Positions 1 through 9,710 of a DNA stretch of 64,000 nucleotides are shown piece after piece (within the stretch, counting starts at the first letter, position 1; each line of letters opens with the position of its first letter). The notes under the pieces are model-generated. The model was not told the DNA's origin, did not search any database, and was given only the letters and a program-made list of their open reading frames with translations. The DNA is taken from positions 505,687,001 through 505,751,000 of the forward strand of contig NC_092336.1 in assembly GCF_046630445.1 (NCBI RefSeq), read 5' to 3'. The position numbers and the translations under genes were made by a program. The stretch is from Rutidosis leptorrhynchoides. Its lineage: Eukaryota; Streptophyta; Magnoliopsida; Asterales; Asteraceae.

Positions 1-681
1 TGTGGTCTTGGAGTGGGTTCAAAAGACACGAGCAAGAGAGGGAGAAGGGTGTTTGTTGATATATATGTGTGTTTTCCCTCGAATGCAATTTTATAAGCAT
101 ATATAACATGAACGAGAGAAAAGAAAAATAATATAAAAATAAAAATAAAAATAAAATAAGAAACAGTATATGTAATTGATGAATTGATAAAGGAGAAACA
201 CATCTTAAGTCTTTATTCAATCATTCGGTGTACAATTTATTATATAATAATAATAATAATATAATAATTAATATATAATTTAATCATACTCATGTGGTGA
301 ATGAGATATGAATTGGCAATAAACAGAGTACCCACCAGCCTCAATTTGATTTTATGTGCCGACACTTAGATAGTTTTACTTCGCGGAGTACTATATTGTG
401 TCCATTGCTAAACAGTTGTCGTAAAAAGGTTTTCCTAAAAATCCCAAACTTTTAGGTTAAAAGTATTTAATTATTCCACTCATTAAATGTTTGAAACCTG
501 ATCAAAAAGGTTCAATAATTATTTATTTTCTGTTTCAATTTATATGTACGGAGTACTATAGTTAAAACTTAGAAATGTAAAAATATTTTTAACAACTCTA
601 AAATCTTCGCAATCAATTTACAATCCAACATTTATCTTAATCATTCATGAACATACATTATATCGAATAATATTTCAAGTT

Positions 682-733
<52 letters not shown>

Positions 734-915
734 AATATATATGTATCTATTTAAAATCAGTTGTTCGTGAATCGTCAGGCATGGTCAAAGGGTATCTAAT
801 TATCCGAATATAGATTTCAAACTTTCTAGACTCAATTTTACAGATTTTGCTTATCGTGTCGGAAACATGTAAAGTTTAAGGTTTAAATTTGGTCGGAAAT
901 TTCCGGGTCGTTACA
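1..915 (-). repeat. LARD-1 3' LTR, partial
   Basis: This copy matches 7229-8155. It begins (minus strand) at 915 directly after the polypurine-like motif and continues beyond the window. About 2.4 kb should lie to the left if it is as long as the other LTR. Differences seen against the other copy are two substitutions in the 385-450 region and length changes in the AAT and TA runs. Confidence 0.9.
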
Positions 916-952
916 GTACCCACCCGTTAAAGAAATTTCGTCCTCGAAATTT
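916..952 (-). other. LARD-1 hairpin plus polypurine-like motif at the 3' LTR
   Basis: On the minus strand an inverted repeat (AAATTTCG, spacer AGGA, CGAAATTT; 933-952) is followed by TTAACGGGTGGGTAC (916-930), directly abutting the LTR start. The same pair precedes the 3' LTR of gypsy-A (38344-38379) and LARD-2 (47735-47768). By position it is the plus-strand priming site. The hairpin resembles the AATTTCG-GGACGAAATT sequence common before the 3' LTR in plant Tekay/Del chromoviruses. Confidence 0.7.
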
Positions 953-1262
953 GATTGGGATCGTTATGGATAGTAATGAGGATGTTTTCATGATGAATAT
1001 GAGATCATAATGGAGTTTTATCATTATTGAGAGATATTAGATAAAACGACTCGATCATGTGGAGCGTACGAGTAAAGCTATCACAAAAGAGTGAAATGAG
1101 TAAGTAATATATTCATTTCAACCGATTATGTAGTTACTATTGATTTCCGGGATTTAAGGGATTTAAAGAGAATCTTACGTAATAAGATTTGGTTCTTCGG
1201 CGATCAGGATCTTCTTTGATTTAATGCGAAAATCTGTTTCGAATTCTCTGTCGGGTACTTCA

Positions 1263-1270
1263 CTATAAAT
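1263..1270 (+). promoter_or_regulatory. TATA box candidate for the antisense ORF
   Basis: CTATAAAT stands 89 bases before the ATG at 1359, with a pyrimidine-rich leader between, as in many plant promoters. The same CACTATAAATCC string is present on the minus strand of LARD-2 (around 47403-47414), although the ORF behind it there is broken. Confidence 0.45.
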
Positions 1271-1358
1271 CCACTCCTTCTTTCCCTATTTTTTTTTTTT
1301 TCACAACTCACATCTTCTACTTTTTCTTTTTAATTCCTACTTTAAGACATTCGCCAAT

Positions 1359-1691
1359 ATGCTCCATCCCATTCTAATTCTTGATGTATTCTTAATTTTC
1401 ACGTCTGTCATCCTTCTCTGTCATCTACCACCAGAAGAATCTATTTACTTCTACTATACTCTTGTGTTTATAGTGTTTCTAGTTCTCCCGTGTCTCTATA
1501 TTGCTATCTGCATCAATATACACGGTTTGAAATTTCGGGGTTATTATCGGGCTTTATATTCTTCATTATTTTTCGGAGCTTCATGCTTTTGTTTTCTCTT
1601 CCCGACTTCGAGTCAAGCGAGTAATAGTCCGGAATTCGTAGGTATGAAATTCGAAATGAACCTAGCTAATGCTTTCAGAAAGAAATGGTAA
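1359..1691 (+). CDS. Antisense ORF in LARD-1: small membrane protein of unknown function
   Basis: This 110-residue ORF runs opposite to the element, near its 3' LTR. The protein is very hydrophobic, with three likely membrane helices at about residues 4-22, 30-53 and 65-84, then a short polar tail ending in a basic run (FRKKW). A TATA-like box lies 89 bases upstream. Antisense ORFs in this position, some encoding membrane proteins, are known from other plant gypsy-type elements (Tat lineage); that this one is equivalent is inference. The LARD-2 copy keeps the TATA box and the 3' end but has lost the hydrophobic core. No homologue is recognised. It could be a chance ORF in AT-rich DNA, since hydrophobic residues are favoured by T-rich codons. 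Confidence 0.4.
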   Translation: MLHPILILDVFLIFTSVILLCHLPPEESIYFYYTLVFIVFLVLPCLYIAICINIHGLKFRGYYRALYSSLFFGASCFCFLFPTSSQASNSPEFVGMKFEMNLANAFRKKW

Positions 1692-2985
1692 TGGCACGAT
1701 TTTGACTTGTCAAATTACCAGAATATCCTGGAATAGACCGAATCATCAAGACAATATTTTCTTGATATGTTTAGAGATTAGATTGAATGTAAGAGCCGTG
1801 TAACATGACACATGATGACGGTACTGTGAATCATCACATTTCATTAGAAACTCAACATGACTTACTGTAATATAATGAAGTTGATCAAGTTTCATTATAT
1901 TATACTAATTCACGCATCAGTTCCCAACACTGCTTCAAAACATTCATATTTTAAACTTGAAGATTTCAGAATTTAGAAACTAACACAGTTTTTTTTTATG
2001 TTGTAACGCAGATATTACGGGGAGATAGATGATTGCAGATAGGAATAGTTGTGAAAATATCTTTAGAAATATGGAGAATATGTATAGCGGAAAATATGAA
2101 GATATCTTATAATATCTAAGATAAGATGATGATGAATAATATCATCTGAAAAATTTTAGAATAAGGAGTAGGGTTCATACTGACGGTTTCAGCAGACACT
2201 GAATCATTTGCATTATTTGAAGGCAGGTTCATTCCTTGTATTTGTTCTTTGTTTCCTTCACGGTTAGCTCAATCCATTTTTTAGCACTAAATTTTCTATC
2301 GAGCGTTCCTAACATTCCCTTCTTTATCATCAAACTTTTGGCCATTTAGGCCATCTAAAATTTTACTGTTTCCTTTGCATTTAATGCAGTCATATCTGAA
2401 TCGTCGATTATCAATCCGAGGTGTTTTTGGGCGAATTGTGTTTTTAGATGATTAAATGCTGATGATAAAATGGCGGAGTATGAAAGGTTCCCCGGTAACG
2501 ATGAGGAAAACCAATCGTATATATCAAAGTTATAATAAGACTTTTTCGAATGAAAGGTCGAAGTTGTTCTGCTGAAGCTGTGACAAAATTGGCTACTTTG
2601 AAAAGGAATCGTAAGGTTGTTTTTGCTAATAAATGCTAAAGAATTCGTCGCGGTACGTGTTAAACTATGACTTTGGGTTCAAGAGTTTTTCATGTGTATA
2701 GATCTTTTCTTCTGTAGATGAAGTGCGGTCGGTTCAACTTCTCGATTGAGGTATTTTCAAGAATCCTGATAGGTTTGTACGCGGATTGTAAACGTCGAGA
2801 TACAAATGAGGTTTAGGATGAAATCAAGTGGCAAACTTGAAGAATTGTTTAGTTTCATATGTTATAATCAATATTTTAATTCATTTTAATTGTCCAAAGT
2901 TAGCAGTCCAATAGTCCAGTTGTCCACTAGTCCAATATATTCATATATAATTTAATATATAATATTCGAATTAATTAATACGTAT

Positions 2986-3180
2986 CGTGACCCGTGTACA
3001 TGTCTCAGACTCGATCACAACTCAAAGTATATATATTATTTGAGAATCAACCTCAACCCTGTATAGCTAACTCCCGCATTACTGCATATAGAGTGTCTAT
3101 GGTTATTCCAAATAATATATATAGATGCGTCGATATGATATGTCAAAACCTTGTATACGTGTCCCGATATTTAAAGTGCG
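2986..3180 (-). repeat. Module shared by LARD internal regions and gypsy-A LTRs
   Basis: Read on the minus strand this segment runs from GGGACACGTATACAAGG to the GGGTCACG region. It matches 45575-45765 of LARD-2 closely and 30838-31030 and 40564-40756 of gypsy-A clearly. In gypsy-A it lies inside the LTR, in the LARDs between primer site and 3' LTR. Landmarks shared by all are TATACAGGGTTGAGGTTGAT and TTTGAGTTGTGATC. An ORF (2994-3188) overlaps it but is not supported as a gene. Confidence 0.7.
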
Positions 3181-3536
3181 TAAAATAAATAACAGAACTT
3201 AAATGACAATAAATTAAATTGCGATAAAATGTAATACGGAATTAACAGTTAGCTGGGAACAGTTAACTAGGAACAGTTAGCGTGGATTCCTAACAGAATT
3301 TCTCATAATTAATTTGTTTGTTTCTAACACTTTTTATTTTGTCCAATGTTTTCTTCATTATGCCACTTGTTGGATTCTGATAGATAAAATTCCAAATATG
3401 AAATTTGAATAAAAATGGTTATTCGGTCGTGAACAGATACGAATATCGGTGGTTGTAAGTAGAATAGCAAATGACCGTTGAATCAGATTCGAAGAATATA
3501 CACTGTAACTTATTAATGTGAGATCTAAATATTCCT

Positions 3537-3553
3537 CGGGTACTACCTACCCG
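3537..3553 (-). other. Internal copy of the polypurine-like motif (LARD-1)
   Basis: On the minus strand TTAACGGGTAGGTAGTACCCG repeats the core of the motif that abuts the 3' LTR. Similar copies lie at 33704-33720 in gypsy-A and 45162-45180 in LARD-2. The motif is also an imperfect inverted repeat (CGGGTA...TACCCG). Confidence 0.45.
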
Positions 3554-3974
3554 TTAAAATATTTTCATCATTAACAGTTTGTACGAAAGAATTTTTTTAA
3601 TTACAATCTTTATGAAAATATACTTGTATATATATTTTCTTCAGATGTAATCATGGATCTAATGAGTCAATAAGATATTAAAATTTTTTTTTTTTTTTTG
3701 ATTTATCGTTAATACTTGATTACATGATCTCTAAAACATTAAAGATTACATAATTACCATGTCGAACGAAGATAAATGAGATAGAACGATAAGTAAAGCG
3801 AAGATAATCGATATAGAATGATATGTAAAACGAAGATCATACTCGAAGTACAGATAGTGATATTGAGGTGTGTGATGTTGATATCCGAGGTACAAATTGT
3901 GATGTTGAGGTTTACGACGTGGTTGTGGTTGAGGGTGATATGGGTACTGTCGGTGTTGATGATGGTGGTACGGA

Positions 3975-4421
3975 TTATGCTGCTGGTACTGCTGCTGGTG
4001 TTTGTAACCTTCGCACCATATTCTCCAAAGCCGTCACGCGAGCGCGAAGTTCGTTAACTTCTGCTAGTACACCGGGATGATTGGTGGTTGGAGTGAGCGA
4101 ATGAACAAGATCTGAAATATGGGATAGTATATAATCGTGACGAGATACTCTAGAAATGAGAGAGAAAATGGTTTCTCGAACAGGTTCGCCGGTAAGTGCT
4201 TCAGGTTCATCGCCAAGAGGGCAATTTGGTGGATGGAAGGGATCACTCTCTTCATGTCTCCAGTGACTTAGTATATTACGAACCCACCCCCAATTCATCC
4301 AGAATAGATGATGGGAGATTGGTTGATCCATTCCGGTGACGCTGCCTTCGGAGCTTGAATGAAAATCCATATCGGCATAGCTGTCATAATCTGAGGAATT
4401 CGAACTAGATGCGGAATCCAT
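3975..4421 (-). CDS. LARD accessory ORF1, acidic/coiled-coil protein of unknown function
   Basis: The predicted protein has 148 residues from the ATG at 4421; an in-frame ATG at 4490 would add 23 residues, but LARD-2 starts at the equivalent of the inner one. The N-terminus is rich in Ser, Asp and Glu. A middle block contains SDPFHPP, EPEALTGEP and SRHDYIL, all kept in LARD-2. The C-terminus has a heptad-like stretch (about residues 118-140, LRARVTALENMVRRLQ) able to form a coiled coil, then an Ala/Pro tail. It lies about 400 bases after the primer site, where gypsy-A also has an acidic ORF. No known domain is recognised; it is not a gag capsid or zinc knuckle. Confidence 0.6.
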   Translation of the reverse strand: MDSASSSNSSDYDSYADMDFHSSSEGSVTGMDQPISHHLFWMNWGWVRNILSHWRHEESDPFHPPNCPLGDEPEALTGEPVRETIFSLISRVSRHDYILSHISDLVHSLTPTTNHPGVLAEVNELRARVTALENMVRRLQTPAAVPAA

Positions 4422-4819
4422 CTTGTATAATCGGAAAAATGAATTTTTGGTATGAAATAGATTATAGAAGTTAGATTTGGTACTCTTCAATACATACTTT
4501 ACATATGTATATATAATACCAAAATCCCGTAAATTACGGAGAATCTTTGAAAAGATGTCAACTAAAGTCCAAAGTAACAGATATGCTAAGATATGAATTT
4601 TGTCTATACACTATCGATGCACTAAATGCAGTAAGACGTGTCTAGACTTATGAATGATAAGCAGGCAATTCCCTAAGGATGATAAGCAAATAATTTACGA
4701 CTAGAAATGATAAGCAAAACTTTTGACATGCAGGCACGGTCGAAGTCTAGACTCATTAACGTATCCTAACAGCTACTAGTTAGACACACTAATGCAAGAC
4801 CTGGTTCACTAAGACCACC

Positions 4820-4831
4820 ACTCTGATACCA
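4820..4831 (-). other. LARD-1 primer binding site (initiator tRNA-Met type)
   Basis: The minus strand reads TGGTATCAGAGT two bases after the LTR end, matching the usual plant TGGTATCAGAGC except for the last base. Confidence 0.85.
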
Positions 4832-5930
4832 CCTGTAACGACCCGTCCTAATCCTCCTGGACGAAGTCATCAACATTTGGTCCCATTGCGATGATCGACT
4901 CCAAATAATGTCCTTAACGTGAGCAAATGCACAGCGGAAGACTTAATTTGTACCTGAGAATAACATGTTTTAAAACGTCAACATAAAGTTGGTGAGATAT
5001 ATAGGTTTGATGCTAGCAGCGTAATAACTATGGACCACAAGATTTCATGTTTATACATAATACACTCTTCGTGTATGAAAAGTCGTTGAGCACTTGGTAA
5101 CCATACTTAACATTTAAATCACAGCAGCATATTCTTAAATAAACCCTACACCGTACCAAGTGTAGTAACGAAACGAAGTACTGTGCAACCGTTAAAAACT
5201 GGTCGTCCAGCCCGGTTGGGGTTGTCAGGCCCGATAGATCTATCAACAGGATTCGCGTTTACGCTCCTCACGTAAATATTAGCTACCAAGTATAAAGAGA
5301 TATGCCATGGTACAACTCAACGTAGAATTTATTTTTGATCACTTGTGTCCATAACGTAAAACATTTATAAAAACAGCGCATGTATTCTCAGCCCAAAATA
5401 TTTAGAGTTTAAAAGGGAACTATATACTCACCTAATGTATTTTGTAGTAAAAATACATATAACATCATTGATCAAGTATAAGGTTGGCCTCGGATTCACG
5501 AACCTATATCAGTTATATATATATATATATTAAAACGTATAATTTATCATGTAATAATCAAACCAGTTTATATATTAGTTATATAATATATATATATATA
5601 TATATCTATATATGTTTCTTTTATATTAATACAGTAAATTAGATGTAGTAATTATATTTTTATATAAATATCTTTTATTTGTTAAAATAATACTTATGAT
5701 AATATAAAAATAGTGATAATAATACTAATAATGATATTGACAATACTAATTTTTATTGTAATAATAACAAAAAAATAATAATATTGTCTCTAAACATAAT
5801 ACCATTGATAATGATAATAATAATAATTCTAATAGTAGTTAAAATGATAATTGTAATAAAAATGTTGTTTTTAATAATAATAATAATAATAATTTTAATA
5901 AAAATAATACTTTCCATAATAATGCAAATA

Positions 5931-5932
5931 AC

Positions 5933-5997
<65 letters not shown>
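5931..5997. repeat. (AAT)n microsatellite
   Basis: Unbroken AAT/ATA run inside the LARD-1 LTR, with imperfect AAT repeats on both sides (5780-6030). It lies next to the tRNA-like segment at 6063-6135. Confidence 0.9.
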
Positions 5998-6000
<3 letters not shown>

Positions 6001-6062
6001 CTATAACTAATAATAATAATAATAATAGGATTAAAAATAAGAGTGTATACCACTTTGATAAC

Positions 6063-6135
6063 TTTTTCTAAAAAGATTGCCTTGAATGGGACTTGAACCC
6101 GTGACCTCTTGCTTTCCTAACAACCGCCCAAACCA
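6063..6135 (-). other. tRNA-like (SINE-like) segment inside the LARD-1 LTR
   Basis: The minus strand carries GGTTCAAGTCC, one mismatch from the pol III B box (GGTTCGANTCC), with an A-box-like TGGTTTGGGCGG about 26 bases before it. The segment aligns with 50338-50400 in the LARD-2 LTR, which has GGTTCGAGCCC. In both LTRs it precedes a long ATT tract. No full tRNA cloverleaf is formed, so it is not called as a tRNA gene. Confidence 0.45.
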
Positions 6136-6589
6136 CCTCTCTGCTATTGTTTTTCTGATCTAACTCTCGCTGAAAAACTATATATCCCATTATTACGTCG
6201 ATTCGGCCCATCACCAAAATAAAGGAGTTCGGCCCAACAGAGCAGGGTAACCCAACAGCAAACTCTAGTCTCGGCCCAACATCAAAATAGGCCCAACCGC
6301 AAATGATCCATACCACCAATTAAAAAGGGTTCGGTTAAAAAAAATAAATAAATAAAACGAGATAGTTCTTGAGAGTTGGGGCAGCCATCGAATATTTTAT
6401 CAATCATACGATATCATCCTTATCCTCGCATCATACAATCACATCTCCATCGTCCTTATAAAAAAAATATGAACAACAGGATCGTAGCAGTTCTTCATCA
6501 TGATGATGATCATCATTTTGTAACATACACCATCTATCATAATCATTATCGACATCATCATCATGGTGACGGTTATGGTGAGCCAAAAT

Positions 6590-6591
<2 letters not shown>

Positions 6592-6629
<38 letters not shown>
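6592..6629. repeat. (GA)n microsatellite
   Basis: Continuous AG/GA run inside the LARD-1 5' LTR. Confidence 0.9.
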
Positions 6630-6633
<4 letters not shown>

Positions 6634-7912
6634 GATGAGAGAGACTGACGGTTATTAATGGTGTTTTGGTTCAAGGTCGAAGATGATGACGGATGGAGGT
6701 TGATGGTTGATTACAATTTAGATTGAACAAGATAAGGAAGGGAAGTGGAGAACACAAGTGGGTTTTGTGATTCCATGATGGTGGGTTTAGGTGGTTCCCG
6801 GTTACACAAAAATATAACGGCGTAGCAGCGGTTTTAATTGGATTTGATTTGTTTTGCAGGTCGACGGTGACTACGGTGATGATTCTTGGGTGGTGTTTGA
6901 TGATGGAGGTGAGGTGATGATGGTAGTTCCATGGTGGTCTCGGTTGGGTGGTGATATGGTGTCGGGGAAAGAGAGTGGAAGGTGGTGATCGATGGTTGTT
7001 CGGTTGAAGATGGTTAATCACAGGTTTGTGGTTCACGCAGAAAAACAGAAAGAAATAGTACATAAGTGTATGGTGATCAATGGGTGATGTACGTATATAT
7101 ATCATCATGTATAAATAGGATGAGATGATGGTTGATGGGTTGTTTTGTTGCAAGCGGCTAGTGAATGATTCGGTTTGGTTTGGTTGTCGTTGCAGATTGA
7201 TCATGGATGATGGTTATGGTTTGTGAGTGTGGTCTTGGAGTGGGTTCAAAAGACACGAGCAAGAGAGGGAGAAGGGTGTTTGTTGATATATATGTGTGTT
7301 TTCCCTCGAATGCAATTTTATAAGCATATATAACATGAACGAGAGAAAAGAAAAATAATATAAAAATAAAAATAAAAATAAAATAAGAAACAGTATATGT
7401 AATTGATGAATTGATAAAGGAGAAACACATCTTAAGTCTTTATTCAATCATTCGGTGTACAATTTATTATATAATAATAATAATAATAATATAATAATAA
7501 TTAATATATAATTTAATCATACTCATGTGGTGAATGAGATATGAATTGGCAATAAACAGAGTACCCACCAGCCTCAATTTGATTTTATGTGCCGACACTT
7601 AGATAGTTTTACTTCACGGAGTACTATATTGTGTCCATTGCTAAACAGTTGTCTTAAAAAGGTTTTCCTAAAAATCCCAAACTTTTAGGTTAAAAGTATT
7701 TAATTATTCCACTCATTAAATGTTTGAAACCTGATCAAAAAGGTTCAATAATTATTTATTTTCTGTTTCAATTTATATGTACGGAGTACTATAGTTAAAA
7801 CTTAGAAATGTAAAAATATTTTTAACAACTCTAAAATCTTCGCAATCAATTTACAATCCAACATTTATCTTAATCATTCATGAACATACATTATATCGAA
7901 TAATATTTCAAG

Positions 7913-7973
<61 letters not shown>

Positions 7974-8155
7974 AATATATATGTATCTATTTAAAATCAG
8001 TTGTTCGTGAATCGTCAGGCATGGTCAAAGGGTATCTAATTATCCGAATATAGATTTCAAACTTTCTAGACTCAATTTTACAGATTTTGCTTATCGTGTC
8101 GGAAACATGTAAAGTTTAAGGTTTAAATTTGGTCGGAAATTTCCGGGTCGTTACA

Positions 8156-8571
8156 GACTTTGCCGCTCTTGGTTATACCAAGCCTTCCAACAGTACCTAA
8201 CACCGCATTGGTGTCGGTAGAAATTGATGTAATGTAGGAAGATGTTACATCTAGTCCAGAAGTCATTGATATGTCATGAGGTGACACATCTCTTTCAGTT
8301 GTTGCACTCTCCAAGGAGTGTATGTAGTCAGGCTTAGAAACTGACTGATCTTTAAGGAGATCATCCTCCGGAGGTCTGATAAATCTACCGAAGTAGTGTC
8401 ATATTGCCTCTCCGTTGGATGAAACAGATCTCCCTCATCAAGATAAGTTTGACCTCCAGACCCTGTTTGATGTTGAGGCTCAACCCCATCATTATGATGA
8501 GAGTCACAAGGAGGACTTCTAGCCGATACGCAGGGTTCCTTTTCAAGATTTTTTAAAACCCCTTCGGCCAT
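8156..8571 (-). pseudogene. Copia 3' ORF remnant, possibly envelope-like
   Basis: Downstream of RNase H the minus strand shows a broken reading frame starting at 8571 (MAEGVLKNLEKEPCVSARS...), rich in Ser, Asp and His. It changes frame near 8330 and continues to the LARD-1 border at 8156. SIRE/Maximus-type copia elements often have an extra, sometimes envelope-like, ORF here; that assignment is inference, as no membrane segment or known domain is visible. A diverged copy of this stretch lies inside element C (23400-23645). Confidence 0.35.
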
Positions 8572-9162
8572 TCTGGACTACAACTTCTGACGTAAGCCAG
8601 ACAATTGTGTCTTGTCGGAAGACTTTACTTCCTTTAGAGGTGACTTTACACCTTCATCAGTAGATTTTAAAGAAAAGATAATATAACCTACTCCCCCTCA
8701 ACAGTTGCATGTTTAGAAGAATAGATTTTGACATTTCACTCCCCCTTGAAACAAGGTCGGTCCTCTTGTTTATGTAAAACCTCGATAACTGATGAATTGA
8801 CGATTCAGCCTGTGAGAAAAACACTAAAGAACGGGTTTTGCACTGTTATGTGTACAAAAACCATAATAAAATAAAGCAAAATATTTTTTGTTTTCAACAT
8901 TTAAGAATAACAAAACATATTTTTAGGTTTTGATTTTCGAAAATAAACCAAAATATTCACAAACTTTTCCTTTCTAGAAAACATTTTAAGAACAGGTTCT
9001 GTACAAAAGTATACAGAAGCCATTATTAAGAAACTTCTCACCAATTCCTCAAAGTATGCATTCTGAGCAAAAACCTTCCGGACGTTGAGAATATTAGCTC
9101 CCCCTCAAACCATGATCGCCTGCTAAGATGAAAAACAACATGTAGAAAAGACATACTATGCA
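8572..9162 (-). other. Copia 3' non-coding region with repeated polypurine tracts
   Basis: No ORF. Three plus-strand pyrimidine blocks give minus-strand polypurine tracts: GTTGAGGGGGAGTAGG (about 8688-8703), TCAAGGGGGAGTG (about 8738-8750) and TTTGAGGGGGAGC (about 9098-9110). Several such tracts after pol are typical of the SIRE/Maximus copia lineage. Confidence 0.5.
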
Positions 9163-9710
9163 TTATGGTTCCTCTTGTTCTGGTAAGTCCAACATGCCGA
9201 TTTTTGATTTTAAGAAATCAAAACGTTTCTCATCTAACGCTTTAGTAAACATATCAGCAAGTTGATATTCTGTAGGAACGAAATACAATTCTATGTTTCC
9301 TTTTTCTACGTGGTCCTTTATAAAGTGGTAGCGAACATCTATGTGTTTTGTTTTCGTGTGTTGAACAGGATTGCATGAAATGGCAATGGCACTCTTAGAG
9401 TCACAATATATTGGGATTTTATCAAAATTAAACCCATAATCAGTTATTTGTGTTTTCATCCAAAGAACTTGGGAGCAACAACTAGCAGCCGCTACATATT
9501 CAGCTTCAGCTGTAGACAATGAAACACAGAGTTGCTTCTTGGATGACCAACTAACAAGTCTATTTCCCAACAATTGTACACTCCCAGAGGTACTTTTTCG
9601 GTCTAGTTTACAACCCCATGGTCTGCGTCGGAATAGGCAACTAAGTCAAACCCAGTGTCTTTTGGGTACCATAGACCTAAGTTCACAGTACCTTTAAGGT
9701 ATCTGAAAAT
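9163..9710 (-). pseudogene. Copia RNase H, frame broken
   Basis: This is the RNase H part of the copia polyprotein, which removes the RNA strand during reverse transcription. The block 9163-9573 is open and shows STAEAEYVA, the CDSKSAI active-site segment, KHIDVRYHFI and the QLADMFTKAL end motif, ending PEQEEP. The link to RT is broken: a TGA at 9711-9713 ends the upstream ORF, and a frame change between about 9575 and 9625 separates the first part (SDADHG near 9625) from the rest. The element cannot make an uninterrupted polyprotein. Confidence 0.85.

Larger units (their letters stand above)
1692..3974. other. LARD-1 internal region, no coding signal
   Basis: AT-rich sequence with no pol motifs in any frame. 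It is homologous (inverted) to 45000-47240 of LARD-2. It contains the shared 190-base module (2986-3180) and the internal polypurine-like motif (3537-3553). Short ORFs here are not supported. Confidence 0.6.
1..8155 (-). mobile_element. LARD-1: non-autonomous gypsy-type LTR retrotransposon, cut by the window edge
   Basis: Positions 1-915 repeat 7229-8155 almost exactly, which defines an element read on the minus strand: 5' LTR 4834-8155, primer site 4820-4831, internal region 916-4833, 3' LTR from 915 leftward out of the window. The LTR starts TGTAACGACCCGG and ends GGGTCGTTACA. The internal region of about 3.9 kb has no protease, reverse transcriptase, RNase H or integrase motif; it holds a 148-codon sense ORF and a 110-codon antisense ORF. 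The primer site, 3' hairpin and polypurine-like motif match gypsy-A at 28654-41804, so proteins were probably supplied in trans by such a chromovirus. The two LTR parts differ by a few substitutions and microsatellite length, so the insertion is young. It lies in the 3' part of the copia element. The target duplication cannot be checked because the left end is missing. Confidence 0.88.
4834..8155 (-). repeat. LARD-1 5' LTR (about 3.3 kb)
   Basis: The LTR is bounded by TGTAACGACCC (minus-strand start, 8155) and GGGTCGTTACA (end, 4834). It is diverged from the LARD-2 3' LTR (47769-51899) but of the same family. It contains a tRNA-like segment (6063-6135), a long AAT run (5931-5997), a GA run (6592-6629) and TA runs. 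ORFs predicted inside (for example 6671-7204) are low-complexity His/Pro/Asn/Ser-rich translations and are not credible genes. Confidence 0.88.

Noticed and set aside
5784..6071. 95-codon Ile-rich ORF
   Set aside because: Translation of an AAT/ATA microsatellite.
6063..6135. Nuclear tRNA gene
   Set aside because: B box present, but no acceptor or anticodon stem can be formed; kept only as a tRNA-like segment.
6671..7447. Overlapping minus-strand ORFs of 77-177 codons
   Set aside because: They lie inside the LARD-1 LTR, translate to low-complexity His/Pro/Asn or hydrophobic sequence, and are not kept in LARD-2.
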